A stretch of 64,000 bases of DNA from JANPBY01 sp963851405 (GTDB lineage Bacteria; Actinomycetota; Actinomycetes; DATJPE01), in assembly GCA_963851405.1 (NCBI GenBank), contig CAWKPB010000005.1, positions 186,001 through 250,000 of the forward strand, read 5' to 3'. Positions 42,958-53,041 of this stretch are shown here, one piece after another; positions within the stretch are counted from its first letter, which is position 1; each line of letters starts with the position of its first letter. The position numbers were made by a program, and so were the translations under genes. A model generated the notes under the pieces. It was given only the letters and a program-made list of their open reading frames with translations, did not search any database and was not told the DNA's origin.

Positions 42958-43446
42958 CTATCCGGTCTCCGGTAGGTGCCTATCCGCCGAGGCCGACGAC
43001 TTGGGGCGCTCGTCGCGCAGGTCGATGGGATCGGCCGGACCCAGTCCGGCGTCGGCAAGCGCTCGAGCCTGGGCCGGGAAGATGGCTGGCCAGTTCGCCA
43101 ACCATTCGCCGGCCTCGTGGGGCGTGAACCATGAGGCCGACCACTCCATGGCGAGGGCTTCGGCTTGATCGATGAGGGCCCAGTGCGCCGCACCTGCGTG
43201 GGACTCCACAAAAGCTGGGTGCAGATCGAGGAGGACCTGGGCCAAGGCGGACGGCGGCGTACGTCGCGCAGCTTCGTGGCGGTGCCAGGTGCTGTCGTTC
43301 CACGGGGGTTTGGTCGACGGTGCGCGGGCGACTGCGGCGATGTGAACGTCGAGATCGGCCGAGTGCATGCCCGCGAACGTCTCGGGTGCTTTTCGCGCGT
43401 CCGAACGCTTGGCTGACCACGTGCGCAGAAATGCATGGACGCCCAT
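42958..43446 (-). CDS. Hypothetical protein
   Basis: A 162-residue soluble protein beginning MGVHAFLRTWSAKRS. Trp-rich segments (STWHRHEA, HWALIDQAEAL, WFTPHEAGEWLANWPAIF) suggest a compact alpha fold. No family is recognised. ATG 43446 is chosen because GGGAGG lies 8 bases upstream. It is upstream of terC on the same strand with a 54-base gap. Confidence 0.65.
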   Translation of the reverse strand: MGVHAFLRTWSAKRSDARKAPETFAGMHSADLDVHIAAVARAPSTKPPWNDSTWHRHEAARRTPPSALAQVLLDLHPAFVESHAGAAHWALIDQAEALAMEWSASWFTPHEAGEWLANWPAIFPAQARALADAGLGPADPIDLRDERPKSSASADRHLPETG

Positions 43447-43558
43447 GACCTGAACCTCCCTGGGCACCGGGGGCGGCGTCGCTCCGCCAGGTCGAGTATC
43501 CGCCCCCTCCCCTCACGAATCGTGACGACGCGCCCGCGCAGAGCGACTGGATTGGTGC

Positions 43559-43715
43559 CTACGGCTCGCAGGCGAAGGCAAACTCCACCAGGCATAGGTC
43601 AATGCCAGCACCACCGTCGCCGATGTCCGTGCCCGGCCCGCCGTCGACGATGTCGTCGCCGGCTCCGAGGTCGACCACATCATCACCAGCTCCGGCCAGG
43701 ATGACGTTCTGGCCC
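43559..43715 (-). pseudogene. Out-of-frame C-terminal tail of the RTX protein
   Basis: In the frame shifted by one base after 43713 the sequence continues QNVILAGAGDDVVDLGAGDD, then GGPGTDIGDGG and ends LVEFAFACEP at 43559. These are further RTX-type repeats in register with the main gene, so this is its natural end. Removing one C of GGGCC (minus strand, 43711-43715) would restore a single frame. Confidence 0.78.
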
Positions 43716-46067
43716 GTCGTCGCCCCGCAGGTCATCTCCGTAGGGGGAACCAATCACGTTCTCGATCGACAGCAGGACATCGCTGCCGGTTCCCTCAGAG
43801 AGTCCAGCGCGCAGGTCGACAAGGACCCGGCGTGGCGCTCCCGAGTAGTCCGCCGTGTCGGTGCCATCCCCTCCCGAGAGAAAGTCCTTCTTTCGTTCGG
43901 GGCCACCGATCAGGACATCGTCACCACCCATTCCTTCGATCTTGTCGATCCGGGCTCCGCCGTCCAGCGTGTTGTTGTCGGCGTTCCCGCGGATGACATC
44001 CTTGTAGTCGGTCCCGAGGACATTCTCGATGGTGGCAACCAAGTCGAGTTCCCCGTCATAGGCGGTTCCTGTTTCCAGGTCGATCTCCAACCCAGCCTTG
44101 GACTTCGAGTAATTCACGGTATCGACGCCCGGACCGCCGACGTGCTCATCCGAACCGATCGACCCCCACAGCAGGTCGTCGCCGGCACCTCCGGAGGTGC
44201 TGTCGTCCCCGCTTCCTGGGCTCAATTCGTCAGCCCCGTCGCCGCCTGAAAGGACGTCGTCGCCGAGGCTGCCGCGGAGCAGGTTGTCACCTGAGTCACC
44301 GGTGAGCTCATCATCAAAGAGGCTGCCTGCGAGGTTCTCGATCCCTTCGATGGTGTCCGCGCCCTGGCCACTGGCTGTGCCTGTCTGGAGGTTGGCCACC
44401 ACGCCGGCCGGGGCGAAATTGAACTGCAGCTCATCGACGCCGTCCCCGCCGTCGAAGGCATCGTCCCCGGCGCTGCCCTCGAGTTCGTCATCCCCGGCCG
44501 CACCGTCGAGGACGTCATCTCCGGGGCCACCGTTGAGTTCATTGGCCTTCTCGCTCCCCATGATCGAGTCGTCGTGCGCAGAGCCAACGACGTCCTCGAT
44601 GTTGACAAGGGTGTCGTGTCCCTCGCCATCCGCCGTGCCAGCCGCCAGATCCACGGTTACGGCTTGAGCGGCTTCCGAGAAGTTGACCTCGTCGCGAGAA
44701 TCCGAGGTGGGGTAGTACTGCGGACCGACGTCGAATCCGTCAATGAGGTCGTCACCGGGGCCACCGGAGAGTTGATCGACGTCATCGTCGTCGGCGAAGG
44801 AGTTGTAGCCACCCCGCAAGATGTCGTCGCCCGATCCTCCGCGCAGGGTGTCCTCTCCGTTGAGACCGCGCAGCAGGTTAGGTGCGTCATCGCCGGTGAT
44901 GACATCGTCGTAGTTGGATCCGGTGACGTTCTCCACGTCCGCGAGCAAGTCGAAGCCGCTACTTGGGCTCTGTGCCAACCCACTCAGCAGATTGACCGTC
45001 ACTGCGCTGTAGTTCCCGGAGAAGTCGATGGTGTCGGAGCCGGACCCTCCCCGCTGCTCGTCATCGCCTCGAGCGGACACCAGGGTGTCGTCGCCCCCAC
45101 GGCCCCGTTCGACGTCGTTTCCGTCGTCGCTGAAGAGGCGGTTGTCATCGGATGAACCGAGCAAGACATCGTCGTGTGGACTAAAGACATCAGCCGATTC
45201 GATCGCTACGAGGGTGTCGCGGCCCTGACCGCGCGCCGTTCCGGCCGCTAGGTCGAGGCGGATATTGCCCGGGTCATCGCGGTGTTTCCACAGTCGTACT
45301 GTGTCGGTGCCGGAGCCGCCTTTGACCACGTCGTCACCTTTGGGTTCACCCCTGCGGTAGGTGGCTGCGTCGCCTTGGAGGGTGTCGTCACCGCTCCCCC
45401 CTTGCAGAGTGTCGTCACCGCGTGATCCCTCGAGGTAGTCGTTGTCGGGGCCGGCCTCAAGTTGGTCCGCAGCGTTTCCGCCGACGAGCCGATCGCGTCC
45501 GCCCTCCCCCTTGAGGCGATCTCGGCCGTCCTCGCCGTAGAGGGTGTCGTCGCCCTCTCCCCCTTCTAGGCGATCCGCTCCCTGTCCTCCGCTCAGATAG
45601 TCAGAGTCTGTTCCCCCTGCCACGGTGTCGTCGCCGTCCATTCCATCCAGATCGTCGTTCCCCGGACCGCCGGTGATTTGGTCCGGGCCGTCCATTCCGA
45701 GGATGCGGTCGTTTCCTTTGCCGCCGCGCAGGAGGTCTGCGCCATCCTTGCCCTTCAGATAGTCGTTCCCGGAACCACCTGAGATCTGGTCATTTCCCTT
45801 GTTCCCACGGAGTTCATCGTGGCCGCTCCCGCCGCAGATGAGGTCGTCGCCGTCGCGGCCCTCGATCTCGTCATTACCTCCGAGGCCGACGATCACGTCG
45901 CGCCCGGGCGTGCCATGGAGATCGTCCGCGCCGCTAGTCCCCACGATGGTCGCCGGAACACCGAAGCAGGTGGGCGTCGCGGCTAGCGCCGGGGCAGTGG
46001 GGATGGCGCTCAAGGCCAGGGTGGTCACCCCGACCGAAACCGCTGCGATGAGCCGAGTCGACCACAT
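43683..46067 (-). CDS. Secreted RTX (hemolysin-type calcium-binding) repeat protein
   Basis: A 794-residue protein. The signal peptide ends at PTAPALAA. Nearly the whole mature part is GGxGxDxLxG nonapeptide repeats, with blocks in the form DTVNYSKSKAGLEIDLETGTA between them. The repeats bind Ca(II) and fold outside the cell. There is no enzymatic domain, so it is likely a surface or matrix protein. GCGGAGG precedes the ATG. The frame ends early at ERHPGRSW through a one-base shift; the true tail lies in the next frame to 43559. Confidence 0.9.
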   Translation of the reverse strand: MWSTRLIAAVSVGVTTLALSAIPTAPALAATPTCFGVPATIVGTSGADDLHGTPGRDVIVGLGGNDEIEGRDGDDLICGGSGHDELRGNKGNDQISGGSGNDYLKGKDGADLLRGGKGNDRILGMDGPDQITGGPGNDDLDGMDGDDTVAGGTDSDYLSGGQGADRLEGGEGDDTLYGEDGRDRLKGEGGRDRLVGGNAADQLEAGPDNDYLEGSRGDDTLQGGSGDDTLQGDAATYRRGEPKGDDVVKGGSGTDTVRLWKHRDDPGNIRLDLAAGTARGQGRDTLVAIESADVFSPHDDVLLGSSDDNRLFSDDGNDVERGRGGDDTLVSARGDDEQRGGSGSDTIDFSGNYSAVTVNLLSGLAQSPSSGFDLLADVENVTGSNYDDVITGDDAPNLLRGLNGEDTLRGGSGDDILRGGYNSFADDDDVDQLSGGPGDDLIDGFDVGPQYYPTSDSRDEVNFSEAAQAVTVDLAAGTADGEGHDTLVNIEDVVGSAHDDSIMGSEKANELNGGPGDDVLDGAAGDDELEGSAGDDAFDGGDGVDELQFNFAPAGVVANLQTGTASGQGADTIEGIENLAGSLFDDELTGDSGDNLLRGSLGDDVLSGGDGADELSPGSGDDSTSGGAGDDLLWGSIGSDEHVGGPGVDTVNYSKSKAGLEIDLETGTAYDGELDLVATIENVLGTDYKDVIRGNADNNTLDGGARIDKIEGMGGDDVLIGGPERKKDFLSGGDGTDTADYSGAPRRVLVDLRAGLSEGTGSDVLLSIENVIGSPYGDDLRGDDGPERHPGRSW

Positions 46068-46191
46068 GAGAGCCTCCGCTACGGAACAGAAGCACTGATG
46101 CGGGGCTTCCCGTCCGCTCCTTGAAGGCTACCTCCGAATGGCGTCTGCGTCGGTGGTCGCTTGCCCAGGTTTTTTGCAGGGCCTTGCCCGG

Positions 46192-46938
46192 TTAGTGCCC
46201 CCGGTCGCGAGTGCCGATCGGGTCCCACCCGCGCCGTGGAGCCGTGCTGCCCGGACCGGAGTGCTCGTCTCGCGAGCGGTACACGACGTAGGGGCGGAAG
46301 AAGTAGTGGAAGGGTGCACTAAAGGCGTGCACCAAACGGGTAAACGGCCACATCGCTATGAGCAAGAGCCCAACGAGAACATGGATATGGAAGGCGAACG
46401 GCGCTGCGGCCATGGCATCCACATCCGGTTGGAACACGAAGAGCGAACGGAACCAGATCGAGACCGTCTCGCGGTAGTTGTGTTCCTCAGCAATGACACC
46501 CGCGCCGGCCATGGTGGCGATGAGCCCGAGCGCGATGGCGCTGACCAGTGCCACGTACATCGCCTTGTCATTGCGGGTGGTCGCCATGAACACCGGCCCA
46601 GTCGTGCGTCGCCGGTAGACCAAGATCGAGACGCCCACCAGCGTGCAGAAGCCAGCCAGTCCTCCGACCAGCAAGGCGTTCAGGTGGTAGAGGCCCTGGC
46701 TCACCCCGACCGCGGCAGTCCATGTGGCTGGGATGACCAGACCGATGATGTGGCCGAAGATCACGAAGAAGATGCCGAAGTGGAACAGCGGCGATCCGAT
46801 CCGGAGCAGCCGTGATTCATAGAGCTGGCTGGAACGCGTCGTCCAGCCGAACTGGTCGTAGCGGTAGCGCCAGATCGATCCGCCGATCAGCAGCGCGAGA
46901 GCCACATACGGGAGGATTCCCCACAGCAGGACGTTCAC
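46192..46938 (-). CDS. narI: Respiratory nitrate reductase gamma subunit (cytochrome b)
   Basis: A 248-residue membrane protein with five hydrophobic helices. His residues in FGHIIGLVIP, SQGLYHLNAL and the paired FHIHVLVGLLLIAMWPFTRLVHAF bind two b hemes, taking electrons from menaquinol. GTG 46938 overlaps the narJ stop by 4 bases. Last gene of narGHJI. Confidence 0.95.
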   Translation of the reverse strand: MNVLLWGILPYVALALLIGGSIWRYRYDQFGWTTRSSQLYESRLLRIGSPLFHFGIFFVIFGHIIGLVIPATWTAAVGVSQGLYHLNALLVGGLAGFCTLVGVSILVYRRRTTGPVFMATTRNDKAMYVALVSAIALGLIATMAGAGVIAEEHNYRETVSIWFRSLFVFQPDVDAMAAAPFAFHIHVLVGLLLIAMWPFTRLVHAFSAPFHYFFRPYVVYRSRDEHSGPGSTAPRRGWDPIGTRDRGH

Positions 46939-47600
46939 GGAGTGACTCCTGAGGCGGTCTCAAGCGGAAGCAATCGGGGGTCGTAGGACTCGAGCCCGAC
47001 TTCCTCGAGCGGCGGCCCCGCAGCAGCCATGGCGTGAACCGCCGCGCGGTCGGCGGGGGATGCCCCTGGCAGGGTCCAACAAACGGCCTCGACAGGTCCG
47101 GCGTAGACGGGATCCGATTCGAGCAGGGCGAATTTGAGCAGTTCAAGACTGGGCCGATACTCCTGGAGCAGCGCGCGTCCGTCGACCGGATCGGCGACTG
47201 CGGCGTACTCGAGGACCAGCGGCAAGAAGTCCGTGAGTTCCCCGTGCGTATCGACGAGGAAACCGCTGGCGCGGTAGCGCTCCTTGAATGAAAGCAAAAC
47301 CTCGCCCCTGCGCCGGGTATCGCCATCGGTCCAGTACGACAGGTAGAGGGCGTGCTTGCGGGAGAGGTCGAACAGCTCGACGTAGTGCTGTTGGAGTTGG
47401 TCGAGCGGCTGCGCATCGAGGTGGTCGATGCATCGCAGTAGGCCGTCCCGAGCCGGTCCTCTGGCCAGCGTTTGACTGGCTGCACGCAGCAGGGGAAGTC
47501 GGGCGATCAAGTCAGCCATCGGGTACGCCAGGCACCAGGAGGCCACTTGGTGGACGACCCTCGCGCCTGCTGGCGCCTCGGCGTCGGAGTGGCGGCTCAT
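46935..47600 (-). CDS. narJ: Nitrate reductase assembly chaperone
   Basis: A 221-residue NarJ-family chaperone (TorD superfamily) needed to insert the molybdenum cofactor into NarG. HLDAQPLDQLQQHYVELFDLSRKHALYLSYW is the characteristic region. It overlaps narH and narI by 4 bases each. Confidence 0.94.
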   Translation of the reverse strand: MSRHSDAEAPAGARVVHQVASWCLAYPMADLIARLPLLRAASQTLARGPARDGLLRCIDHLDAQPLDQLQQHYVELFDLSRKHALYLSYWTDGDTRRRGEVLLSFKERYRASGFLVDTHGELTDFLPLVLEYAAVADPVDGRALLQEYRPSLELLKFALLESDPVYAGPVEAVCWTLPGASPADRAAVHAMAAAGPPLEEVGLESYDPRLLPLETASGVTP

Positions 47601-49258
47601 GACTCCTCCTTCGGTGGGAAGACACCTTCTGGAGTGCCAACGCCGTCCCAGTTGAGCAGGTTCACCCGGCCCCGCATCTGATCCGATGCCGAGATCCCTT
47701 CAGAGGTCTGTCGCTGCTTCAGTGCGTGGAAGGTCTCCACTGCGACGGGGACCGGTCGTCCCGACGCCTCGCCGACGGCGCCAGAGGCATACATGCCCGG
47801 TCCTTCGTCGAAGTCCAGGGAGCAGCCCAGCTCTTCCAGGTTGTGTGCCTGCTCCTCGTGGGCCGTGGGCACCACGTAACGATCGCTGTACTTCGCGATG
47901 GCCATCAGCCGGTACATCGCGTGGATCGAGGCACCCGTCATGCCAACTGCGGTAGCGATCGACTCGTCGGGCTCCCGGCCCAAGGTGACGTCGCGCATGT
48001 AGCCGCGCATCGCGGCGAGCTTGCGCAAGACGGTTGTGACCGGTTCGGTATCGCCGGCCGTAAACAGGCCCGCGAGGTACTCGACGGGGATCCGAAGCGC
48101 CTCGATGGCTCCGAACAAGCTGCCGGCGGCCTCCGCGTCGTGGCCCTGCTCGCGTAGTAGGTCGACGATCGGCGACAGCGGCGGGACGTACCAAACCATA
48201 GGCATGGTGCGGTATTCCGGATGCAGCGGCAGGGCGACCCGGAAGGTCTTGGCCAGCGCATAGACCGGCGACCGGCGAGCCGCGTCCAGCCAATCGTCTG
48301 GGATCCCTTGAGCTTTCGCCGCTGCGACGACAGTCGGATCGGTCGGGTCGAGCATCAGGTCGAGCTGGGCCTCGTACAAGTCCTTGTCATCGGCAACCGA
48401 GGCGGCCTCAGTGACTCGGTCGGCGTCGTAGAGGAACAGGCCGATGTAGCGCAGGCGCCCCACACAGGTTTCCGAACACACCGTCGGTAGGCCGACCTCG
48501 ATGCGGGGGTAGCAGAAGGTGCATTTCTCGGCTTTGCCCGTCTTGTGGTTGAAATAGATCTTCTTGTACGGGCAGCCGGTGATGCACTGCCGCCAGCCGC
48601 GGCACCGATCTTGGTCCACCAGGACGATTCCGTCCTCGGTTCGCTTGTAGATGGCCCCGGAGGGGCAGGAGGCCACGCAGGCTGGGTTGAGGCAGTGTTC
48701 ACAGATCCGCGGCAGGTAGAACATGAAGGTCTGCTCGAACTCGAACTTGATTCGGTCCTCGGACTCGCGCCGGACCTGCTCGACGATGGGGTCCAGGTGG
48801 CCCATCTCCGTCGCTCCACCGAGGTCGTCGTCCCAGTTGGCGGACCAACTGATCTTGGTGTCTTCGCCGGTGATGAGGGATTTCGGGCGCGCCACGGGGA
48901 AGTCGTCGCCCAGCGGAGCGTTGACCAGAGTTTCGTAGTCGTAGGTCCACGGCTCGTAGTAGTCCTCGAGCTTGGGCTGAACCGGACTAGCGAACAGGCC
49001 CAGGACCTTGCGCAGTCGACCCCCTGCGCGCAGAGACAAGCGTCCCCGACGGTTGAGTTTCCAGCCTCCGCGCCAGGCCTGTTGGTCTTCATGTCGTCGG
49101 GGGTAGCCCTGACCCGGGCGCGTCTCCACGTTGTTGAACCACACGTATTCGACGCCGGCCCGGTTGGTCCACGCCTGCTTGCACGTCACCGAACAGGTGT
49201 GACAGCCAATGCATTTGTCGAGATTCATCACCATGCCCATCTGGGCCATGACTCGCAT
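47597..49258 (-). CDS. narH: Respiratory nitrate reductase beta subunit (iron-sulfur)
   Basis: A 553-residue ferredoxin-like protein carrying four clusters. CIGCHTCSVTCKQAW, CEHCLNPACVASCPSG, CRGWRQCITGCPYKK (Trp in place of one Cys, giving the 3Fe-4S cluster) and CTFCYPRIEVGLPTVCSETC are all intact. It passes electrons from NarI to NarG. Start at 49258 overlaps the narG stop by one base (TGATG). Confidence 0.96.
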   Translation of the reverse strand: MRVMAQMGMVMNLDKCIGCHTCSVTCKQAWTNRAGVEYVWFNNVETRPGQGYPRRHEDQQAWRGGWKLNRRGRLSLRAGGRLRKVLGLFASPVQPKLEDYYEPWTYDYETLVNAPLGDDFPVARPKSLITGEDTKISWSANWDDDLGGATEMGHLDPIVEQVRRESEDRIKFEFEQTFMFYLPRICEHCLNPACVASCPSGAIYKRTEDGIVLVDQDRCRGWRQCITGCPYKKIYFNHKTGKAEKCTFCYPRIEVGLPTVCSETCVGRLRYIGLFLYDADRVTEAASVADDKDLYEAQLDLMLDPTDPTVVAAAKAQGIPDDWLDAARRSPVYALAKTFRVALPLHPEYRTMPMVWYVPPLSPIVDLLREQGHDAEAAGSLFGAIEALRIPVEYLAGLFTAGDTEPVTTVLRKLAAMRGYMRDVTLGREPDESIATAVGMTGASIHAMYRLMAIAKYSDRYVVPTAHEEQAHNLEELGCSLDFDEGPGMYASGAVGEASGRPVPVAVETFHALKQRQTSEGISASDQMRGRVNLLNWDGVGTPEGVFPPKEES

Positions 49259-52200
49259 CAGTAGGTCACCTCCTGAGAGCGACGGCGGATCGTGGTGACC
49301 ATGTCGCGCTGGTTGCCCGTCGGGCCGAGGTAGTTGAACGTGTACGACAACTGGGCGTAGCCCCCGATCAGGTGGGTGGGCTTGACCAGCAGACGCGTGA
49401 CCGAGTTGTGAATGCCGCCCCGACGTCCCGTGGCTTCCGACTTCGGCACGTCGATGGTGCGCTCCTGGGCGTGGTGAACGTAGACGATTCCGTCCGGCAT
49501 CCGGTGGCTGACGATCGCCCGGCAGACGAGCACGCCGTTAGCGTTCACACACTCGATCCAGTCGTTGTCCTGGACCTCGATCGAGGCGGCATCAGCGGGG
49601 CTCATCCAGCAGGTCGGACCACCACGTGACAGAGCCAGCATGAACAAGTTGTCTTGGTACTCCGAGTGAATGGACCACTTCGAGTGCGGCGTCAGGTACC
49701 GGACGGTGACCTGTTTGCTGCCGTCGACTCCGAGCGTCGGCTCGCCGAGCAACCGATGCAGATCGAGCGGCGGGCGGTAGATGGGTAAGGCTTCTCCAAG
49801 ATCTCGCATCCAGTCGTGATCGAGGAAGAAGTGCATGCGCCCGGTCAACGTGTGCCACGGCTTGAGCCGTTCCACGTTGACGGTGAACGGTGCGTACCGT
49901 CGGCCACCCGTCTCCGAGCCGGACCACTCCGGGCTGGTGATGACTGGCACGGGACGCGCTTGGGTGTCGGCGAAGGTGATCCGCTTCTCCTCGCTGCCCT
50001 CGGCGAGATCGGCGAGGGGCTTGCCCACCCGCTTCTCAAGGGCCTCGAAACCCTTGACCGCGAGTTCGCCATTCGTCGTCCCGGACATGGAGAGCACGGC
50101 TTCGGCCATCTTGATGTCGGTGTCGATGGCAGGACGGCCATCTCCGGCTCCGCCCAACATCACCCCGTTGCGCCGCTTGAGCCGCTCGACCTCATCGCCC
50201 ATCGGGTAGGTCACGTTTTTGACGGTGAAGCCGAGGCGTTCGGCGAGTGGCCCGATGCTCGCGAGCTTGTCAGCGATGGTGGTGTAGTCGCGCTCCACGA
50301 CCTGAAGCATCGGCATGGTCTTGCCGGGGATTGGCTCCACGTCGCCATGCCGCCAGTCCCTGACGACTCCGCCGGGTTGTGAGGTTTCGCCCGGGGTGTC
50401 GTGCTGCATGGGCACGCTCACCAGGTCCTTACGGACGCCCAGATGTGTCCGTGAGAGGTCGGACAGCCGTTGCGCGATCAGGTGGAAGGTCTCGAAGTCG
50501 CTCTTGGCCTCCCATGGGGGGTCGATGGCCGGGCTGAAGGCGTGGACGAACGGATGCATGTCCGTCGTCGAGAGGTCATGCTTCTCGTACCAAGTCGCCG
50601 CCGGGAAGACGACGTCGGACAGCATCGTGGTCGAGGTCATCCGGAAGTCCGCGCTGACCAACAGGTCGAGCTTGCCCTCAGGGATTTCGTCGCGGACGGT
50701 CACCTCCGACGGAGCGACGGACTCCGGGGGCAACTCGGCCATCAGGTTGGAGTGCGTGCCGAGCAGGTGCTTGAGGAAGTACTCGTTGCCCTTGCTAGAG
50801 GAACCCAGCAGGTTGGCCCGCCACAACACGAGCGTGCGCGGCCAGTTCTCTGGTGCGTCGACATCGTCAACGGCGAAGTTCAAGCGACCTTCGGTGAGTT
50901 CCTCGACGACGTGGTCGATGGGGGAATCAGCATTGGCTGCGACGGCCTCGTCGGCCAGGTCGAGCGGGTTGCGATCGAACTGCGGATAGAACGGCATCCA
51001 GCCGAGCCTCGCCGACTGAGCGATCGTGTCGGCGGTGTGCATCCCGGTGAGGTTTCCCTCGGCCAGCGGGGAGGCGAGCGCGTCCGCGCGGTAGCCGTCG
51101 AAGCGCCATTGATCGGTGTGCATGTACCAATAGGCCGTACCGATCATGGTTCGAGGCGGCCGCGACCAGTCGAGTGCGTTGGCGAGGGAGATCCACCCGG
51201 TGATGGGGCGGCACTTCTCTTGCCCGACGTAGTGCGCCCAGCCACCCCCATTGCGGCCCATGCAGCCGGTCAGCATCAGCAGGGTAAGGATCGCGCGATA
51301 CGTAGCATCGCCGTGGAACCACTGGCAGATGCCCGCGCCCATGATGATCATTGACCGTCCGTTGGACTCCTCGGCGTTGGTGGCGAACTCGCGCGCAATC
51401 CGGGTCACAGCCTCCGCCGGGACGCTGGTGATTTCTTCTTGCCAAGCCGGGGTGTACGGGGTGGACGCGTCCTCGTATCCGGTCGGCCACTCGCCCGGAA
51501 GTCCCTCACGGCCTACGCCGTACTGGGCCAGCATCAGGTCGTAGACCGTCGTGACCAGGTGGTCGCCGATACGGCGGACCGGGACGCCTCTGCGAAGCAC
51601 ACTGCCAGATCCGTCGGGCGCTTCGAAGCAAGGAAGCAGGACTTCCACGCTCTCGCTCCCGGGCAGATCTGCGCAGGACAAGGCAGGTATGACTCCCTCG
51701 AGGTCGAGGTTCCACTTGCCCTCGCCCGAGTCGGTGTAGCGGAAACCCATGCTGCCGTTGGGCACGACCGGCTGCCCCGACGTTGAGTCGAGCAGCACGG
51801 TCTTCCACTCGTCGCCTTCGCCGGACTCTCCGTCCGGTGGCGTTGCGAGATCGGCGGCCATCAGGTTCTTGGCCGGCACGTAGGCGCCGCCTCGCTCGGC
51901 CAGCCGTACCAGGAAGGGAAGGTCGGTGTAGGTGCGCACGTAGTCGCGGAAGAAGGGAACCTCGCGATCGACGAGGTACTCCTTGAGAATCACATGGCCC
52001 ATGGCCATGGCGAGCGCCGCATCGGTGCCGGCTTGGGCTGGCAGCCACTCGTCCGCGAACTTCGTGTTGTCGGCGTAGTCGGGGCTGACCGTGACGACCT
52101 TGGTGCCGCGGTAGCGCACCTCGGCCATCCAGTGTGCGTCCGGCGTACGGGTGACCGGGACGTTAGAGCCCCACATCATCAGGTAGGTCGAGTCCCACCA

Positions 52201-52974
52201 GTCGCCAGATTCGGGGACATCGGTCTGGTCGCCGAAGACTTGCGGGCTGGCTACCGGGAGGTCGGCGTACCAGTCGTAGAAGGAAGTCATCACCCCGCCG
52301 ATGAGCTGGATGAAGCGCGTGCCGACACAGTGAGAGACGATCGACATCGCCGGGATGGGCGAGAAGCCGGCGCAGCGGTCGGGCCCGTAGGTCTTGATGG
52401 TGTGGACGTGGCTGGCCGCGACGATCTCGACGGCCTCTTCCCAGGAGGTACGCACGAGGCCGCCCTTTCCGCGGGCCTGCTGATAGCGCCTGCGCCGCTC
52501 CGGGTCGCCGACGACATCGGCCCAGGCGAGAACCGGGTCACCCAGTCGCGCCTTGGCCTCGCGGTACATCTCGACGAGCACGCCGCGCACGTAGGGGTAA
52601 CGCACGCGAGTAGGGGAGTAGGTGTACCAGCTGAAGGCGGCGCCGCGCGGACAGCCGCGCGGCTCGTACTCAGGGCTGTCGGGACCGACCGACGGGTAGT
52701 CCGTCTGCTGGGTCTCCCAGGTAATGATCCCGTCTTTGACGTAGACCTTCCACGAACACGACCCGGTGCAGTTGACGCCGTGCGTGGAGCGAACCACCTT
52801 GTCGTGGCTCCAGCGGTCCCGGTAGAAGACGTCGCCCTTGCGACCACCCTCCCGGAAGACGGCTCGGCCGTCGGACGACTCGTCCCATCGGGTAAAGAAG
52901 CGACCGGTCTGGAGGAGGGCATCGGCTACGGGCCCATCGGCGCCCGGACCGGTGGCGAGTTCAGTCACGATCAC
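49258..52974 (-). CDS. narG: Respiratory nitrate reductase alpha subunit (molybdenum)
   Basis: A protein of about 1238 residues that reduces nitrate to nitrite in the cytoplasm. The N-terminal HGVNCTGSCSW binds the FS0 cluster, and YDWYADLPVASPQ contains the Asp that ligates molybdenum in NarG. Mo-bis-MGD contacts (WGSNVPVTRTPDAHW, GAGICQWFHGD) are intact. AGGAGAGG upstream favours GTG 52974 over GTG 52977. Four genes narGHJI overlap end to end. No narK transporter or NarXL-type regulator lies nearby in the window. Confidence 0.96.
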   Translation of the reverse strand: MIVTELATGPGADGPVADALLQTGRFFTRWDESSDGRAVFREGGRKGDVFYRDRWSHDKVVRSTHGVNCTGSCSWKVYVKDGIITWETQQTDYPSVGPDSPEYEPRGCPRGAAFSWYTYSPTRVRYPYVRGVLVEMYREAKARLGDPVLAWADVVGDPERRRRYQQARGKGGLVRTSWEEAVEIVAASHVHTIKTYGPDRCAGFSPIPAMSIVSHCVGTRFIQLIGGVMTSFYDWYADLPVASPQVFGDQTDVPESGDWWDSTYLMMWGSNVPVTRTPDAHWMAEVRYRGTKVVTVSPDYADNTKFADEWLPAQAGTDAALAMAMGHVILKEYLVDREVPFFRDYVRTYTDLPFLVRLAERGGAYVPAKNLMAADLATPPDGESGEGDEWKTVLLDSTSGQPVVPNGSMGFRYTDSGEGKWNLDLEGVIPALSCADLPGSESVEVLLPCFEAPDGSGSVLRRGVPVRRIGDHLVTTVYDLMLAQYGVGREGLPGEWPTGYEDASTPYTPAWQEEITSVPAEAVTRIAREFATNAEESNGRSMIIMGAGICQWFHGDATYRAILTLLMLTGCMGRNGGGWAHYVGQEKCRPITGWISLANALDWSRPPRTMIGTAYWYMHTDQWRFDGYRADALASPLAEGNLTGMHTADTIAQSARLGWMPFYPQFDRNPLDLADEAVAANADSPIDHVVEELTEGRLNFAVDDVDAPENWPRTLVLWRANLLGSSSKGNEYFLKHLLGTHSNLMAELPPESVAPSEVTVRDEIPEGKLDLLVSADFRMTSTTMLSDVVFPAATWYEKHDLSTTDMHPFVHAFSPAIDPPWEAKSDFETFHLIAQRLSDLSRTHLGVRKDLVSVPMQHDTPGETSQPGGVVRDWRHGDVEPIPGKTMPMLQVVERDYTTIADKLASIGPLAERLGFTVKNVTYPMGDEVERLKRRNGVMLGGAGDGRPAIDTDIKMAEAVLSMSGTTNGELAVKGFEALEKRVGKPLADLAEGSEEKRITFADTQARPVPVITSPEWSGSETGGRRYAPFTVNVERLKPWHTLTGRMHFFLDHDWMRDLGEALPIYRPPLDLHRLLGEPTLGVDGSKQVTVRYLTPHSKWSIHSEYQDNLFMLALSRGGPTCWMSPADAASIEVQDNDWIECVNANGVLVCRAIVSHRMPDGIVYVHHAQERTIDVPKSEATGRRGGIHNSVTRLLVKPTHLIGGYAQLSYTFNYLGPTGNQRDMVTTIRRRSQEVTY

Positions 52975-53041
52975 CACCCTCTCCTGTGGGGGTGGGGGTC
53001 GTTAAGGGCCTTAGGTCCTGCCCACCAACATCACTGAGGCG

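Noticed and set aside
44574..45155. Plus-strand open frame within the RTX gene
   Set aside because: Shadow of the repeat protein; the repeat periodicity explains the open frame.
43683..46067. Repeat array that could look CRISPR-like
   Set aside because: Periodicity is about 27 bases of coding nonapeptide repeats with diverged sequence; no identical repeats with unique spacers.
46138..46191. Possible terminator near a TTTTTT run downstream of narI
   Set aside because: The T-run is on the plus strand with no stable stem before it; the minus transcript would carry an A-run.
51994..53037. A 347-residue plus-strand open frame opposite narG
   Set aside because: Antisense artefact; composition is Asp/Gly/Val-rich without motifs, and narG covers it.
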